The notes: generated by a model from the letters alone, not told the origin. A stretch of 64,000 nucleotides of DNA from Paenibacillus psychroresistens (GCF_009728935.1 NZ_CP034235.1:1086501-1150500); one strand, 5' to 3'; positions 8,840-17,729 are shown, counted from the stretch's first letter. Made by a program: numbers and translations.

Positions 8840-9796
8840 ATGAAATATACCCAAATAACTATATTTATATTAGTTGCGATGTTAGCTTCCAGCCTTGCCG
8901 CTTGTGGTGTTAAATCAAATGACGAGCTAGGTGTGAACAATAAAACCATCGTTAATTCTGAGATTGAACTAGCTTCCTATGATAAAGCTCAAATAGTTAA
9001 TGAAGCAACTGTTATTATGGAAGGTGAAGTTATCTCTAAAGAAGTAAAAGAAGATTTTGAGAAATTCCCTGCAACTGATTTTACAATAAAAGTGACTAAA
9101 GTTTATAAAGGCGAGCCAGGGAAGGAAGTCATTGTTCGCACTCAAGGTGGAGAGACGGAAAAAATGATATATAACCCAGAATCAGATAAGGTGGTTACTT
9201 TTAAAATTGGAGAAAAAGTAGTGGTATTCTTAACAGATGAAAAAGGCACTAGACCTGACAGAGATGACTTTGGATATTTTGTAGTAGGTCAGTATCAAGG
9301 TAAGTTCATGGAGCAAAATGGTAAAATTAAAAACGAAAAATATGAGTTTAATAGCAGTGCTTTCGAAAGTGAATTAAAAGAAATGGAGACCGGTAATGAG
9401 GATTTATTTAACAAACTAAGCGAATCTGATAAAAAGCTGCTTCAACAGGATTCTCCGCAAGAAATAATAAAAATTTATTACAAGGCTATTATGGATAGAA
9501 ACTATAATCTTGCTAAATCGTGCCTATTTGAATCAACGGATTCATCAGATACAATAAAATTTTGGGATGCACATAAATCATTAAAAAATTTACAGATAAA
9601 AATACCAGATAAGCTAGCCGATGGAAGTGAAATTGCTCAATCAGATAAGGTTGTCATGTTTGATGTTCAATACGATGTTGTTATGGAAACGAATGTTTAT
9701 GGAGAGGATACAGGTCACAGTTTGTATTTTGTGGGATTAAAACGAAATAATAGCTCGGAAAGGTGGAAAATAACTGTTTTGGGGACTGCCCCATAA
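8840..9796 (+). CDS. Putative lipoprotein of unknown function
   Basis: A 318-residue secreted lipoprotein. The signal peptide ends in the lipobox SLAAC with the lipidated cysteine at residue 22. AAAGGAG lies 6-7 bases before the ATG. The N-terminal half (KVYKGEPGKEVIVRTQGGE) looks like a small beta domain. The C-terminal half (QEIIKIYYKAIMDRNYNLAKSC onward) resembles NTF2-like or DUF4878-type regions in wording but is not a firm match. A small membrane-anchored protein gene follows 14 bases later and is probably cotranscribed. Confidence 0.7.
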   Translation: MKYTQITIFILVAMLASSLAACGVKSNDELGVNNKTIVNSEIELASYDKAQIVNEATVIMEGEVISKEVKEDFEKFPATDFTIKVTKVYKGEPGKEVIVRTQGGETEKMIYNPESDKVVTFKIGEKVVVFLTDEKGTRPDRDDFGYFVVGQYQGKFMEQNGKIKNEKYEFNSSAFESELKEMETGNEDLFNKLSESDKKLLQQDSPQEIIKIYYKAIMDRNYNLAKSCLFESTDSSDTIKFWDAHKSLKNLQIKIPDKLADGSEIAQSDKVVMFDVQYDVVMETNVYGEDTGHSLYFVGLKRNNSSERWKITVLGTAP

Positions 9797-9810
9797 CTGG
9801 AGGATGTTTT

Positions 9811-10173
9811 ATGAAAAAGAGGCTAATCTGGATACTGTCAGGAGTATTAATAATCGGTATTATTTTTGGGGGTACCTCTGCATACTACTATTCATTTACG
9901 TTAAGTACTCACGTTATCTGGGTCAGAGAAGTCGTAGTAAATGAGAATAATGTATCTATAAAGGGTGATCTAGTGGCAAGCGCTATTGGATACAAGGGGT
10001 ATAAGGTTAGCAGTTCCAATAATAAGCTTTTCATAAAAATAAAGGGTAGTGGACTGCCTATTGGCAAATTAGACGGCTCGTTTAATGTTACAATAGACAC
10101 AACGAAGTATGGGAAAATAGAAGAAGTGTATTTACAAGATGGGGTAAATAGCCTTAAAATTTGGCCTCTATAA
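9811..10173 (+). CDS. Small membrane-anchored hypothetical protein
   Basis: A 120-residue protein starting at ATG 9811 behind CTGGAGGATG. One N-terminal hydrophobic helix (WILSGVLIIGIIFGGTSAYY) is followed by a basic, beta-rich extracytoplasmic part (GYKVSSSNNKLFIKIKGSG). I do not recognise the family. It follows the lipoprotein gene closely. The frame is open back to 9763 inside the lipoprotein gene, but the ribosome binding site sets the start at 9811. Confidence 0.6.
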   Translation: MKKRLIWILSGVLIIGIIFGGTSAYYYSFTLSTHVIWVREVVVNENNVSIKGDLVASAIGYKGYKVSSSNNKLFIKIKGSGLPIGKLDGSFNVTIDTTKYGKIEEVYLQDGVNSLKIWPL

Positions 10174-10348
10174 AAAATCTGAAACACAAAGCATTAATCA
10201 AGTAGTTAACCCAGCTGAGCTCGACTTTAATATTGATGTGAAGATTGATGAAAACAAAGACACGGATGGCGGACTATATCTAATTTATAATGTAGTTTTA
10301 AAAAAGCCGAAAAATAATATGTATGATGTTGACATAGCCTTCATCTAG
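10148..10348 (+). pseudogene. Orphan coding fragment without start
   Basis: After the previous stop, the frame reads on from 10148 to a stop at 10346-10348 with protein-like composition (for example NPAELDFNIDVKIDENKDTD and YLIYNVVLKKPKNNMYDVDI) but no start codon with a ribosome binding site. It looks like the 3' remnant of a gene related to the surface proteins upstream. Function unknown. Confidence 0.4.
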
Positions 10349-10493
10349 ATTAATAACATATCTTGAAGCGAATAAAAACTAAAGGTAACCTCGTTGATTG
10401 TATTGCGTTTATTGAAAGAGAAACACTGACTAATTTTATATAGTAAAATAAGCCTACAATAAGAGTATTATACTGATATAAGGAGTGTTAATT

Positions 10494-10544
10494 ATGTATA
10501 TAAAGCCATCAGCAGAAATAAGAAAAAATTATAAAGAACAATAA
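10494..10544 (+). pseudogene. Truncated Phd/YefM-type antitoxin start
   Basis: AAGGAG at 10480-10485 precedes an ATG that opens a 16-codon frame, MYIKPSAEIRKNYKEQ, then stop. This matches the conserved beginning of Phd/YefM antitoxins (M-I-K-P-S-x-E-I-R-x-N-Y). The rest of the antitoxin and any toxin are absent; the YesM promoter element starts 9 bases later. Probably a decayed toxin-antitoxin locus. Confidence 0.55.
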
Positions 10545-10552
10545 CAAAATAG

Positions 10553-10616
10553 TGTCAAATTTACGTAAGAAATGTCAAATAAGAATATTGAGAAAAGAGG
10601 GAGAGTTCATTACAAT
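10553..10616 (+). promoter_or_regulatory. YesN-type regulated promoter, copy A (before the histidine kinase gene)
   Basis: TGTCAAAT at 10553 and TGTCAAAT at 10573 form direct repeats exactly 20 bases apart. They are followed by TATTGAGA, whose TTGAGA (10588-10593) is the -35. A 17-base spacer leads to TACAAT (10611-10616). Copies B and C lie before the binding-protein gene and the large operon. The predicted transcript starts near 10623, so the kinase must start downstream of that. Confidence 0.8.
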
Positions 10617-10643
10617 TATTATAGATTTGAGGTGATCGTTTTG

Positions 10644-12383
10644 GTGTTCAAAATAATAAACCTGTTATTTGCTCCGATCGTAAAGCTTTTGAGAATGATC
10701 CGAACAAAGCTCCTTTTGAAAATGATCATAGTTTATTCCTTGTTAACTGTCATCCCCCTAACTTTAGTGACCGGAATCTCTTATTTAAATTCGCAAAAAA
10801 TAATAGAGAAGAAAATAGCTGATTCCGCAAACCGGACTTTAATAGAAACTGTTGATAAGATAGAAGGCATTTTGCAGGTCATGGAAAAAGTACTGGATGA
10901 TCTGGCTAATGATCAGGTTGTGAAAACTCTATTGAAGAATGATTATGATAAGATTACATACCCAATGACTGAAGCAAGACGGCATGAAACAGAGTCTACT
11001 TTGAAAGAGACATTAAATTTGCAGTTATCTGGCGACTCCATTGAAGAGGCATTCATTAATTCCATTTATATTTTTAATAACACGGAAAAATATTATACCA
11101 CTGAAACCAACGGAAAAGTACAATACTATGATGCTCTGAAGGTATTGCCTTATGATAAGGAGGGCAGACCTCAGTGGGCCTTTTTTATGGACAATTCTCA
11201 GATCATTTGCTCGATAGAAATAATTGATAACGTTACTGGGAAGTTAGGATTTATAGCTATCATGTTGAATCCTGATAAAGTCCGGCAGCTTTATGCTGGA
11301 TATCCAGAAAATACATTTTATGTTACCAATGATTTTAATTTGATTCTTTCCGCTTCTAATCTAGAAGAGGTGGGTTCATTATTTACAGATTACTCTAAAC
11401 CGGAAACCATTCTTAACCGCAGAGTTTCAAAGGATACTGGATTCATTTATATCAGTATGGTTTCTACAGAAGATTTAAACAAAGAAATCAAAGGTTTGGC
11501 TTACTTTTCCAGCACCATCACCTTAATTACTTGGTTCGTCGTACTCCTGCTGACTATTCTCATTCTCAAGCACATTACGAATCCATTGAGAAGGTTAAGC
11601 CGATTAATGCGCAAAGCGGAAAAGGAGCATTTTGAATTGATCCAAGGTGTTAAAACGGAGGATGAAGTCGGACAGCTTTGCCATAGTTATAACCGATTGA
11701 TTACCGAATTTCAATATTTGATCCAAGAGGTTTACAAAATGGAAGTACTAAATAAGGAAGCGGAACTGAAATTGATTAAAATGCAAATAAATCCCCATTT
11801 CTTGTACAATACGCTTGAGACGATCAGCGCTTTGTCTGTTTCTGATGCTGGTAAAGAAAGTATTCCCCAAATAACGCAATTAATGGCCAAAATATTCAGG
11901 TTTTCTATCACTCCGGGTGGCGATTATGTACCGATGGAAACCGAGATTGAGTTTGCTAATGCTTATTTGCAGTTGCAAAAATTCAGGTTCAAAGAGCGGC
12001 TGTCCTGGAAGATTGATCTTCCAGACGAGTTTAAAAGAGTCAAGATTCCTAAGCTCATCCTTCAACCGATCATAGAAAATGCCGTCATTCATGGTATTCG
12101 ACATTCGAGTATCAAAGGTATGATTATTTTACGTGTTTATGATATGGATTACGATCTAATGATTGAAGTGGAAGACAATGGACCTGGGTTTGATAACGAA
12201 GGACAATCAGGAGGATTGGGTACGGGACTTCACAATGTAGATTCAAGAATTCGTCTCCTTTATGGCGAAACTTATGGCATTTCAATTTTGAAGAGTGACG
12301 AAAATGGAACTGTTGTATTATTGAGGATGCCAATCCAAATGAACGGGGAGTTGATAAGCAATGAGAATCATGATAGTCGATGA
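10644..12383 (+). CDS. YesM-type sensor histidine kinase
   Basis: A membrane sensor that phosphorylates the YesN-type regulator encoded next to it. From GTG 10644 it has about 579 residues: a first membrane helix (MIIVYSLLTVIPLTLVTGIS), an extracytoplasmic region, a second helix (ITLITWFVVLLLTILILKHI), a HAMP segment, the His_kinase domain with QINPHFLYNTLETIS, and a HATPase domain with DNGPGF and GLGTGLHNV. The frame is open from 10572, but the promoter's -10 lies at 10611-10616. GAGGTGAT at 10629-10636 supports TTG 10641 or GTG 10644. It overlaps the response regulator gene by 23 bases. It probably senses an extracellular oligosaccharide or the transporter's binding protein. Confidence 0.88.
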   Translation: MFKIINLLFAPIVKLLRMIRTKLLLKMIIVYSLLTVIPLTLVTGISYLNSQKIIEKKIADSANRTLIETVDKIEGILQVMEKVLDDLANDQVVKTLLKNDYDKITYPMTEARRHETESTLKETLNLQLSGDSIEEAFINSIYIFNNTEKYYTTETNGKVQYYDALKVLPYDKEGRPQWAFFMDNSQIICSIEIIDNVTGKLGFIAIMLNPDKVRQLYAGYPENTFYVTNDFNLILSASNLEEVGSLFTDYSKPETILNRRVSKDTGFIYISMVSTEDLNKEIKGLAYFSSTITLITWFVVLLLTILILKHITNPLRRLSRLMRKAEKEHFELIQGVKTEDEVGQLCHSYNRLITEFQYLIQEVYKMEVLNKEAELKLIKMQINPHFLYNTLETISALSVSDAGKESIPQITQLMAKIFRFSITPGGDYVPMETEIEFANAYLQLQKFRFKERLSWKIDLPDEFKRVKIPKLILQPIIENAVIHGIRHSSIKGMIILRVYDMDYDLMIEVEDNGPGFDNEGQSGGLGTGLHNVDSRIRLLYGETYGISILKSDENGTVVLLRMPIQMNGELISNENHDSR

Positions 12384-13914
12384 TGAAGAAATAATTCTGC
12401 AGCGTCTTGTCCACTTGAGAGAATGGGGTGATATTGGTTGCGAGATTGTTGGTGAGGCGAGCAATGGAGCAGATGCATTATCTGCTATCTCCAAATGTAA
12501 GCCGGATTTGATTATTAGCGATATTCGGATGCCAGACATGGACGGCATTGAGTTGGCGGAAAGGGTTCGTCGTAAATATCCTCTGATCCGGGTTATTTTT
12601 CTTACAGCTTACAGTGACTTTAATTACGCTCAGCAAGCTGTAAAGCTTGGAGTGGTTGATTTTATAACCAAACCGGTGAATGTCAATGAATTGATGGATG
12701 CCGTTGAGCTGATAAAACCCCATAAGGATGATGAAGAACATGAAAAGTCTTCATTTCAGGAGAAGACTATTCAGCTGATGCTGTCGAGCGAGTCGAATCC
12801 GCAAGAGCAGAAGAATTGGTTGATCAAGCATGATTTAATGAACAGAAATGTAATTGTTTTGAGTATTGAGGTGGATAATATTGATTTGTTATACAGCATG
12901 GGTAAATCCTTTTCCCCATTAAACTTAAGGAATACAGTTAATTACACTTTGAATTTCTATCCGTACAAATATTGGAATTACCAGGATCGAAGAGGGTTAT
13001 TTTTGGTCTTGTTTCAATCTGGAGATGACTGCATAGGCATGTATGATGACGGAATGAAAATTGGACGTGATCTGTTGGCTTTGTGCAAGAAAACCTTCGA
13101 ATTTACAGTATCTATCGGGATTAGCAGTATTCTGCAATCCGTATTGGAATTATCCCAAGGTTGGAAGGAGGTTAGAAAATGTCTGGAATACCGGATGCTA
13201 CTGGGCAAAGGCTCGATCATTTCTATGGATTCAATCAATTCGTTGGATAAATACGAATGGACGGGAAATGATCCAGATTTGTTAGAATTCCAAGGGATTT
13301 TGAGAAGAACTGAATCGGAAAGCGTCGCTCCCTTTATGCGATTGGTTTATAAGGAAATTCTCAGCAGAGGGTTGAATAAAACGTATATTGAAAAGAACGT
13401 GCTTGCATTAATTGACCAAGCAGAGAAAGTTACGGAGGATTATTCGCTGCAGTTTACAAAAGAATATTTCATGTTTATTCGCAAGAAAGCGCTATCATAT
13501 GATGTGTTAACAGATCTTATGAGATTTCTGGAGCAGGAATTCATCTCAATCGCATCTGCCATTCAAGACAATCAAAACAAATTGGTGCACGGATCAATCA
13601 AAAAGGTGAAAGAATACATTGAGAACAATTACCGCAGTGAAATTACACTTTATTCGCTGTCGCAAAAGCTATATATGAGTCATGAATATGTAAGCAGGCT
13701 AATAAAAAAAGAAACCGGCCATAATTTTCGCGAGCTGCTAACCCGAAAACGAATTGATGCGGCGAAGAAGCTGCTGCTGGAGGATCGTTTAAAATCTTAT
13801 GAAATTGCCCATGAAATCGGTTTTGAAAATCCTGCCCATTTCAGCTTGTTATTTAAAAAAATGGTGGGAGTTAGTCCAATCGAGTATAGAGAAACGGTTA
13901 ATCGTGATAAATAA
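12361..13914 (+). CDS. YesN-type response regulator (receiver plus AraC HTH)
   Basis: A 517-residue cytoplasmic regulator. The receiver domain has the acidic pair D7-D8, phospho-acceptor D54 in SDIRMPDMDG, T82 and K104. A middle region of about 250 residues follows. The C-terminal AraC double helix-turn-helix is about 415-515 (LYSLSQKLYMSHEYVSRLIK, then GFENPAHFSLLFKKMVGVSP). It is the partner of the upstream kinase. AraC-type domains commonly bind direct repeats next to the -35, exactly the layout of the three promoter copies at 10553, 13923 and 22285, so it is their most likely activator. That link is inferred. Confidence 0.9.
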   Translation: MRIMIVDDEEIILQRLVHLREWGDIGCEIVGEASNGADALSAISKCKPDLIISDIRMPDMDGIELAERVRRKYPLIRVIFLTAYSDFNYAQQAVKLGVVDFITKPVNVNELMDAVELIKPHKDDEEHEKSSFQEKTIQLMLSSESNPQEQKNWLIKHDLMNRNVIVLSIEVDNIDLLYSMGKSFSPLNLRNTVNYTLNFYPYKYWNYQDRRGLFLVLFQSGDDCIGMYDDGMKIGRDLLALCKKTFEFTVSIGISSILQSVLELSQGWKEVRKCLEYRMLLGKGSIISMDSINSLDKYEWTGNDPDLLEFQGILRRTESESVAPFMRLVYKEILSRGLNKTYIEKNVLALIDQAEKVTEDYSLQFTKEYFMFIRKKALSYDVLTDLMRFLEQEFISIASAIQDNQNKLVHGSIKKVKEYIENNYRSEITLYSLSQKLYMSHEYVSRLIKKETGHNFRELLTRKRIDAAKKLLLEDRLKSYEIAHEIGFENPAHFSLLFKKMVGVSPIEYRETVNRDK

Positions 13915-13922
13915 AATAAACA

Positions 13923-13986
13923 TGTCAAATTTGCGTTAGAAATATCAACTACAAATATTGAGAGCAAACCAGATCGTCCCTATAAT
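13923..13986 (+). promoter_or_regulatory. YesN-type regulated promoter, copy B (before the binding-protein gene)
   Basis: TGTCAA at 13923 and TATCAA at 13943 are 20 bases apart. TTGAGA is at 13958-13963, the spacer is 17 bases, and a perfect TATAAT is at 13981-13986. The block GTCAAATTT-G-CGTTAGAAAT is shared with copy C and differs from copy A at few positions. Confidence 0.85.
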
Positions 13987-14035
13987 TTAAATAAGGATGA
14001 TCATTCATCTACAAGATTACGGGAGGTCTACAAAA

Positions 14036-15451
14036 ATGAAGAAGTCACTATTTATTTTTATTTCCTTTGTGCTGGTGCTTGGTATCGTGCTTTCTGGTTG
14101 CTCGAGTAAAAAGGAAGAAACCGCAACATCCACAATGACTCCAGAAGCAACAGCAGTCGCAACACCTGTAGCAACTATTGATACGAAAGCCCTTGAAGAG
14201 GAAGAAGCCAAAAAGAAACAAGCCCTGGCTGACGAAAAGAAAAATGAAAAATTCACCATCAGACTGGGAGCATGGTTCGTTGATGAACGTCCTCATATGG
14301 TTGTGTTTAAACAAGCAATCGAGAAGAAATTCAAAGAGCTATATCCGAATGCTACTATTCAATGGGATGTAATTCTGGGAGAGCCGTACTTCGCCAAATT
14401 ACAAGCGCAGGTCGCATCAAACACGGCACCTGATGTATTCTTCATGGATCCGGGATTAATTAAAAAGTATGCAGAAGCCAATTATTTGGCTGATGTAACC
14501 GATCAACCTTATGTGGCTACTTTAAATGATGGAGTAAAGGCAGTCGCAACATGGAATGGGAAAATCTATGGAACAGCTACTTCGCTCGGCAGCTCAGGCA
14601 TCTGGTATAACAAAAAAATGTTTGCTGATCTTGGCCTTAAGGTTCCGAAAACCTGGAGTGAGTTTTTAGATATTGGAGATAAATTAAATGCAGCTAAAAT
14701 TACCCCAATGGTTCTCGGTTTTAAAGATGCTTGGACAATTGGACTTCTTATTGACAATATGGTGCAATCCATCGGCTATAGCGACAACGCTAACTTTGGC
14801 CAAGATTTATTTGATGGAAAAATTAAAATTAATGGTCCTGAAATACAGAGTATTTTACTAAAACTAGAGGATTTAACAGCAAGGAAGTTTTTCAATAAAA
14901 CGGCTTTGAGTATTGATTGGCCTCAGTCTTCCCAAGTTTTTACTCAAGGTAAAGCGGCAATGATTGCCCAAGGGGGGTGGATGCCCGGATCAGCCATGGA
15001 AAACTTTACAAAGGATGGTACGACACCTTTTGATGTTGGTTATTTCCAGGTTCCTACCGATAACGGAAACCCAGTTATGTCCGTAGATGTAAGTACTGGA
15101 TTAGTGGTTAATGCGAAATCCAAATATATGGAACAATCTAATGCTCTTGTTTCTCTTATATTAAGCCCTGAGATTCTAGCACCTGTTGCTGTAGGAGATG
15201 GAACAATTCCAGCGATAAAAGGAGTACAAGTGGATTATCCATTGGTAGGAATGAAAGAAATGCTGGGAGCCCTGAATGAAAATAAGGTGGCTATTAACTT
15301 CCAAAAATATTTGGGTAATAATGTTGTTGACGTTCTCCGTCAAGCAACATCCAAGATTGTTTCCGGTGAAAAATTTAATCCGAAGGATTTAGAAGAAGGA
15401 CAGAAAGCACTTGATAAGCAGAGATCTGATGGAACGCTAGTACAGCCGTAG
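14036..15451 (+). CDS. ABC transporter sugar-binding lipoprotein
   Basis: An extracellular solute-binding protein, family 1, anchored by a lipobox (VLGIVLSGC) and followed by a Thr/Ala-rich linker. It captures a sugar or oligosaccharide for the two permeases downstream. The fold signature is visible in NTAPDVFFMDPGLIKKYAEA and in GSSGIWYNKKMFADLGLKVP. GGGAGG precedes ATG 14036; an in-frame upstream ATG at 13997 has no ribosome binding site. Length (471 residues) is usual. It is expressed from promoter copy B. No ATPase gene follows; a shared MsmX-like ATPase elsewhere is expected for this transporter class. Confidence 0.92.
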   Translation: MKKSLFIFISFVLVLGIVLSGCSSKKEETATSTMTPEATAVATPVATIDTKALEEEEAKKKQALADEKKNEKFTIRLGAWFVDERPHMVVFKQAIEKKFKELYPNATIQWDVILGEPYFAKLQAQVASNTAPDVFFMDPGLIKKYAEANYLADVTDQPYVATLNDGVKAVATWNGKIYGTATSLGSSGIWYNKKMFADLGLKVPKTWSEFLDIGDKLNAAKITPMVLGFKDAWTIGLLIDNMVQSIGYSDNANFGQDLFDGKIKINGPEIQSILLKLEDLTARKFFNKTALSIDWPQSSQVFTQGKAAMIAQGGWMPGSAMENFTKDGTTPFDVGYFQVPTDNGNPVMSVDVSTGLVVNAKSKYMEQSNALVSLILSPEILAPVAVGDGTIPAIKGVQVDYPLVGMKEMLGALNENKVAINFQKYLGNNVVDVLRQATSKIVSGEKFNPKDLEEGQKALDKQRSDGTLVQP

Positions 15452-15482
15452 CAATATATAGATATTAAATAAAATTGCGGAC

Positions 15483-15510
15483 AGCCGGATCGTAAGAAGG
15501 ATATCCGGCT
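15483..15510 (+). other. Intercistronic hairpin between binding protein and permease genes
   Basis: AGCCGGAT (15483-15490) pairs with ATCCGGCT (15503-15510) with no T run after it. Such hairpins usually stabilise the upstream mRNA or cause partial termination, giving more binding protein than permease. Effect inferred. Confidence 0.6.
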
Positions 15511-15521
15511 GATCCGATTAA

Positions 15522-16412
15522 ATGGGTGAGATGATGAAAGCCAATAACAAGACCATGCTGGTCAGTGTATTTTTCGTTTTGCCATCCTTAATTTTGTATC
15601 TCGTATTTACTTACATTCCATTTATTAGCAGTTCATATTACGCTTTTTTTCTCTGGGATGCTGTCACACTGCCTAAATACATTGGAATGCGCAATTTTGT
15701 CGATATTTTTCATGATCAAAAGCTTTTATATGGCTTGAATAATACGCTAATCATGTGTCTGGTCGGTGTATTGATTCAAAATCCGTTATCCTTAATCCTG
15801 GGATTGATGTTGAACCGCAATTTCAAATCGCGTGCTTTTTTGCGGGCTGCATTCTATCTTCCGGTGGTGTTGGCCTTAGTGGTCATTTCGGTTGTTTGGG
15901 GGCAAATTCTGCAATATGACGGTTTGTTCAATTATTTGCTTGATAAAGTGGGCCTTGATTTTCTCATTAGAGATTGGCTGGGTAAAGTGCAAACCTCATT
16001 TCCGACTATTGTAGGGTTGGCCACCTGGCAAGGGTTGGGATTCTGCGCATTGATCTATTTGGCCGGACTTCAATCGATTCCCGTAGACTTGTATGAAGCT
16101 GCTGCGATGGACGGTGCATCCGGCTGGCAGAAATTGAAGAACATCACAGTTCCTTTATTGATGCCGACTGTGTCTATCGTAACTTTTCTAATTTTGACGG
16201 GTTCATTGAAGCTGTTTGATCTCCCGTATATCATGACCAATGGTGGACCCGGAACCTCATCGTACACCATATCTTTAGCCATTTTTAATGCGGCATTTAT
16301 GGTAGGGAATTATGGTTATGCGATCGCAATGGGGCTCGTGTTCATGGTACTCATTCTTATCGTTTCCGTTATACAATTGAAACTGACCGGAAGGAAAGAG
16401 GTTGAACTTTAA
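15522..16412 (+). CDS. ABC sugar permease, MalF/LacF type
   Basis: A 296-residue inner-membrane permease with six predicted helices. The EAA loop, which contacts the ATPase, is visible as EAAAMDGASGWQKLKNITVP. The first helix reads MLVSVFFVLPSLILYLVFTY. It forms a heterodimer with the next gene product. ATG codons at 15522, 15531 and 15534 are all in frame and none has an ideal ribosome binding site, so the exact start is uncertain. Confidence 0.93.
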   Translation: MGEMMKANNKTMLVSVFFVLPSLILYLVFTYIPFISSSYYAFFLWDAVTLPKYIGMRNFVDIFHDQKLLYGLNNTLIMCLVGVLIQNPLSLILGLMLNRNFKSRAFLRAAFYLPVVLALVVISVVWGQILQYDGLFNYLLDKVGLDFLIRDWLGKVQTSFPTIVGLATWQGLGFCALIYLAGLQSIPVDLYEAAAMDGASGWQKLKNITVPLLMPTVSIVTFLILTGSLKLFDLPYIMTNGGPGTSSYTISLAIFNAAFMVGNYGYAIAMGLVFMVLILIVSVIQLKLTGRKEVEL

Positions 16413-17251
16413 TGACTAAGCTATCTGTCACGATGCGTAAAATCAAGGATGCTATTTACGAAATATTGTGCTTGTTACTGGCGATCGTATTTGTATATCC
16501 TGTATTTTATATGGTTCAAGCCAGCTTTAAGACGCATAAGGAATTTGGCAATCCGCTTTCATTCCCATCCATTTTGTATCTTGGCAACTATATGCAGGTG
16601 TTCAAGCAAGTCGATGTTTTTCAAGTATATTTCAATACACTAATCCTTTGTGTGGGAACCTTAAGCTTAACCATTTTTCTGGCTTCAATGACAGGTTATA
16701 CCCTAGCCCGCATGAAGCATATCTTTTTTCGAATTTGCTTTTTTATTTTTATTGCTGGGATGATTATCCCCTTTCAATCGAATCTGGTCCTATTATTTAA
16801 AATGGCCTTGTTTATGCATCTGTATGATACAAGAACATTTCTTATTCTGCTATATACGGCGGGAGGAATTCCATTAGCCGTCTTTCTATATATGGGATTC
16901 ACCAAATCGATACCGCGTGAAATTGAAGAGTCTGCCTGGATCGACGGCTGCGGCAGATTTCGCATGTTTTGGGTGATTGTTTTTCCGCTGCTGCTTCCTG
17001 CAACCGGAACTTATATTATTATGACCGTATATGGGATCTGGAATGATTTTATGGGTCCGCTGATCTTTCTTCAGGATGTAAACAAAATGACGTTAATGAC
17101 CAAAATCTTTCAGTATAAATTAGAAAAAAACGTGGATTACGGTCCGATCTTTTCGCTTAGTGTGCTAGCTACACTCCCTTTACTTGTATTGTTTTTGTTT
17201 ACTCAGAAGTATTTTATTAAAGGACTTACAGGCGGTGCTCTTAAAGGATAG
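16412..17251 (+). CDS. ABC sugar permease, MalG type
   Basis: The second permease subunit, 279 residues, six helices. Its EAA loop reads EESAWIDGCGRFRMFWVIVFP. The start ATG overlaps the previous TAA by one base (TAATG), indicating translational coupling. The pair imports the sugar delivered by the lipoprotein encoded upstream. After its stop come degraded SGNH sequence and a cre site rather than an ATPase gene. Confidence 0.93.
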   Translation: MTKLSVTMRKIKDAIYEILCLLLAIVFVYPVFYMVQASFKTHKEFGNPLSFPSILYLGNYMQVFKQVDVFQVYFNTLILCVGTLSLTIFLASMTGYTLARMKHIFFRICFFIFIAGMIIPFQSNLVLLFKMALFMHLYDTRTFLILLYTAGGIPLAVFLYMGFTKSIPREIEESAWIDGCGRFRMFWVIVFPLLLPATGTYIIMTVYGIWNDFMGPLIFLQDVNKMTLMTKIFQYKLEKNVDYGPIFSLSVLATLPLLVLFLFTQKYFIKGLTGGALKG

Positions 17252-17253
17252 TT

Positions 17254-17436
17254 ACTGTTGAATGTTTGGAGCAGGATGGACAGCGGTTCAAACCAAACCT
17301 GCTCATCCTGATGATCGGCATCAATGATTCAACCACAGGTGTGGAGATGCTGCCTGATTTCAGGAGTAATTTGGAAACCATAATTAATACGGACATCATT
17401 TTATGGCGCATGTACTGTTCAAATTCCTTGGCATGA
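17254..17436 (+). pseudogene. SGNH/GDSL hydrolase fragment
   Basis: Directly after the permease stop, an open frame without a start reads NLLILMIGINDSTTGVEML, then PDFRSNLETIIN, ending at TGA 17434-17436. The I-G-x-N-D block is the third conserved block of SGNH esterases; the catalytic Ser and the Asp/His blocks are missing. It is the middle part of a decayed carbohydrate esterase gene once cotranscribed with the transporter. The stretch 17252-17729 also holds the cre site and a small ORF. Confidence 0.5.
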
Positions 17437-17484
17437 TGTTGTTTTCCGCGATTACTTCTGTAACTGTTAATTTTAAAATTATTA

Positions 17485-17498
17485 TGTAAGCGTTTACA
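17485..17498. promoter_or_regulatory. cre site (CcpA box)
   Basis: TGTAAGCGTTTACA fits the cre consensus TGWAANCGNTNWCA at every position. It lies about 230 bases upstream of the large secreted protein gene and 66 bases upstream of the small ORF, so catabolite control of that unit is likely. Confidence 0.7.
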
Positions 17499-17563
17499 TT
17501 AGTGGTAGTTATGGCATTGTGCCTTGACTATAAATAATATTTAAATGAAGAGGAGGTGGATTT

Positions 17564-17656
17564 ATGAATATTAAAGACCGGAACTATTTAATGAATTTCC
17601 CATTAAAAATGCTGAAGAATTATCAACAGAAAACAACTTCGCCGTCCTGTTTGTAA
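17564..17656 (+). CDS. Small ORF (30 aa) with strong ribosome binding site
   Basis: GAGGAGGTGG at 17550-17559 stands just before an ATG opening a 30-residue basic peptide (begins MNIKDRNYLMNFPLKMLKN, ends in SPSCL). It lies between the cre site and the large secreted protein gene. A similar-sized small ORF with a good ribosome binding site precedes the other secreted beta-helix gene at 45531. It could be a leader peptide, a real small protein or a remnant. No family recognised. Confidence 0.35.
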   Translation: MNIKDRNYLMNFPLKMLKNYQQKTTSPSCL

Positions 17657-17729
17657 GAACCCTTTTACCCAGAAATATTAGTTTGAGTTTAGAACTATTT
17701 TTAAAACTACTATATAAAGGGATGATACC

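Noticed and set aside
10572..10643. Kinase start at ATG 10572
   Set aside because: It lies inside promoter copy A, upstream of the predicted transcription start.
14017..14314. Leftward ORFs opposite the binding-protein gene start
   Set aside because: They are shadows of the lipoprotein's Lys/Thr-rich coding strand, with no ribosome binding site or family resemblance.
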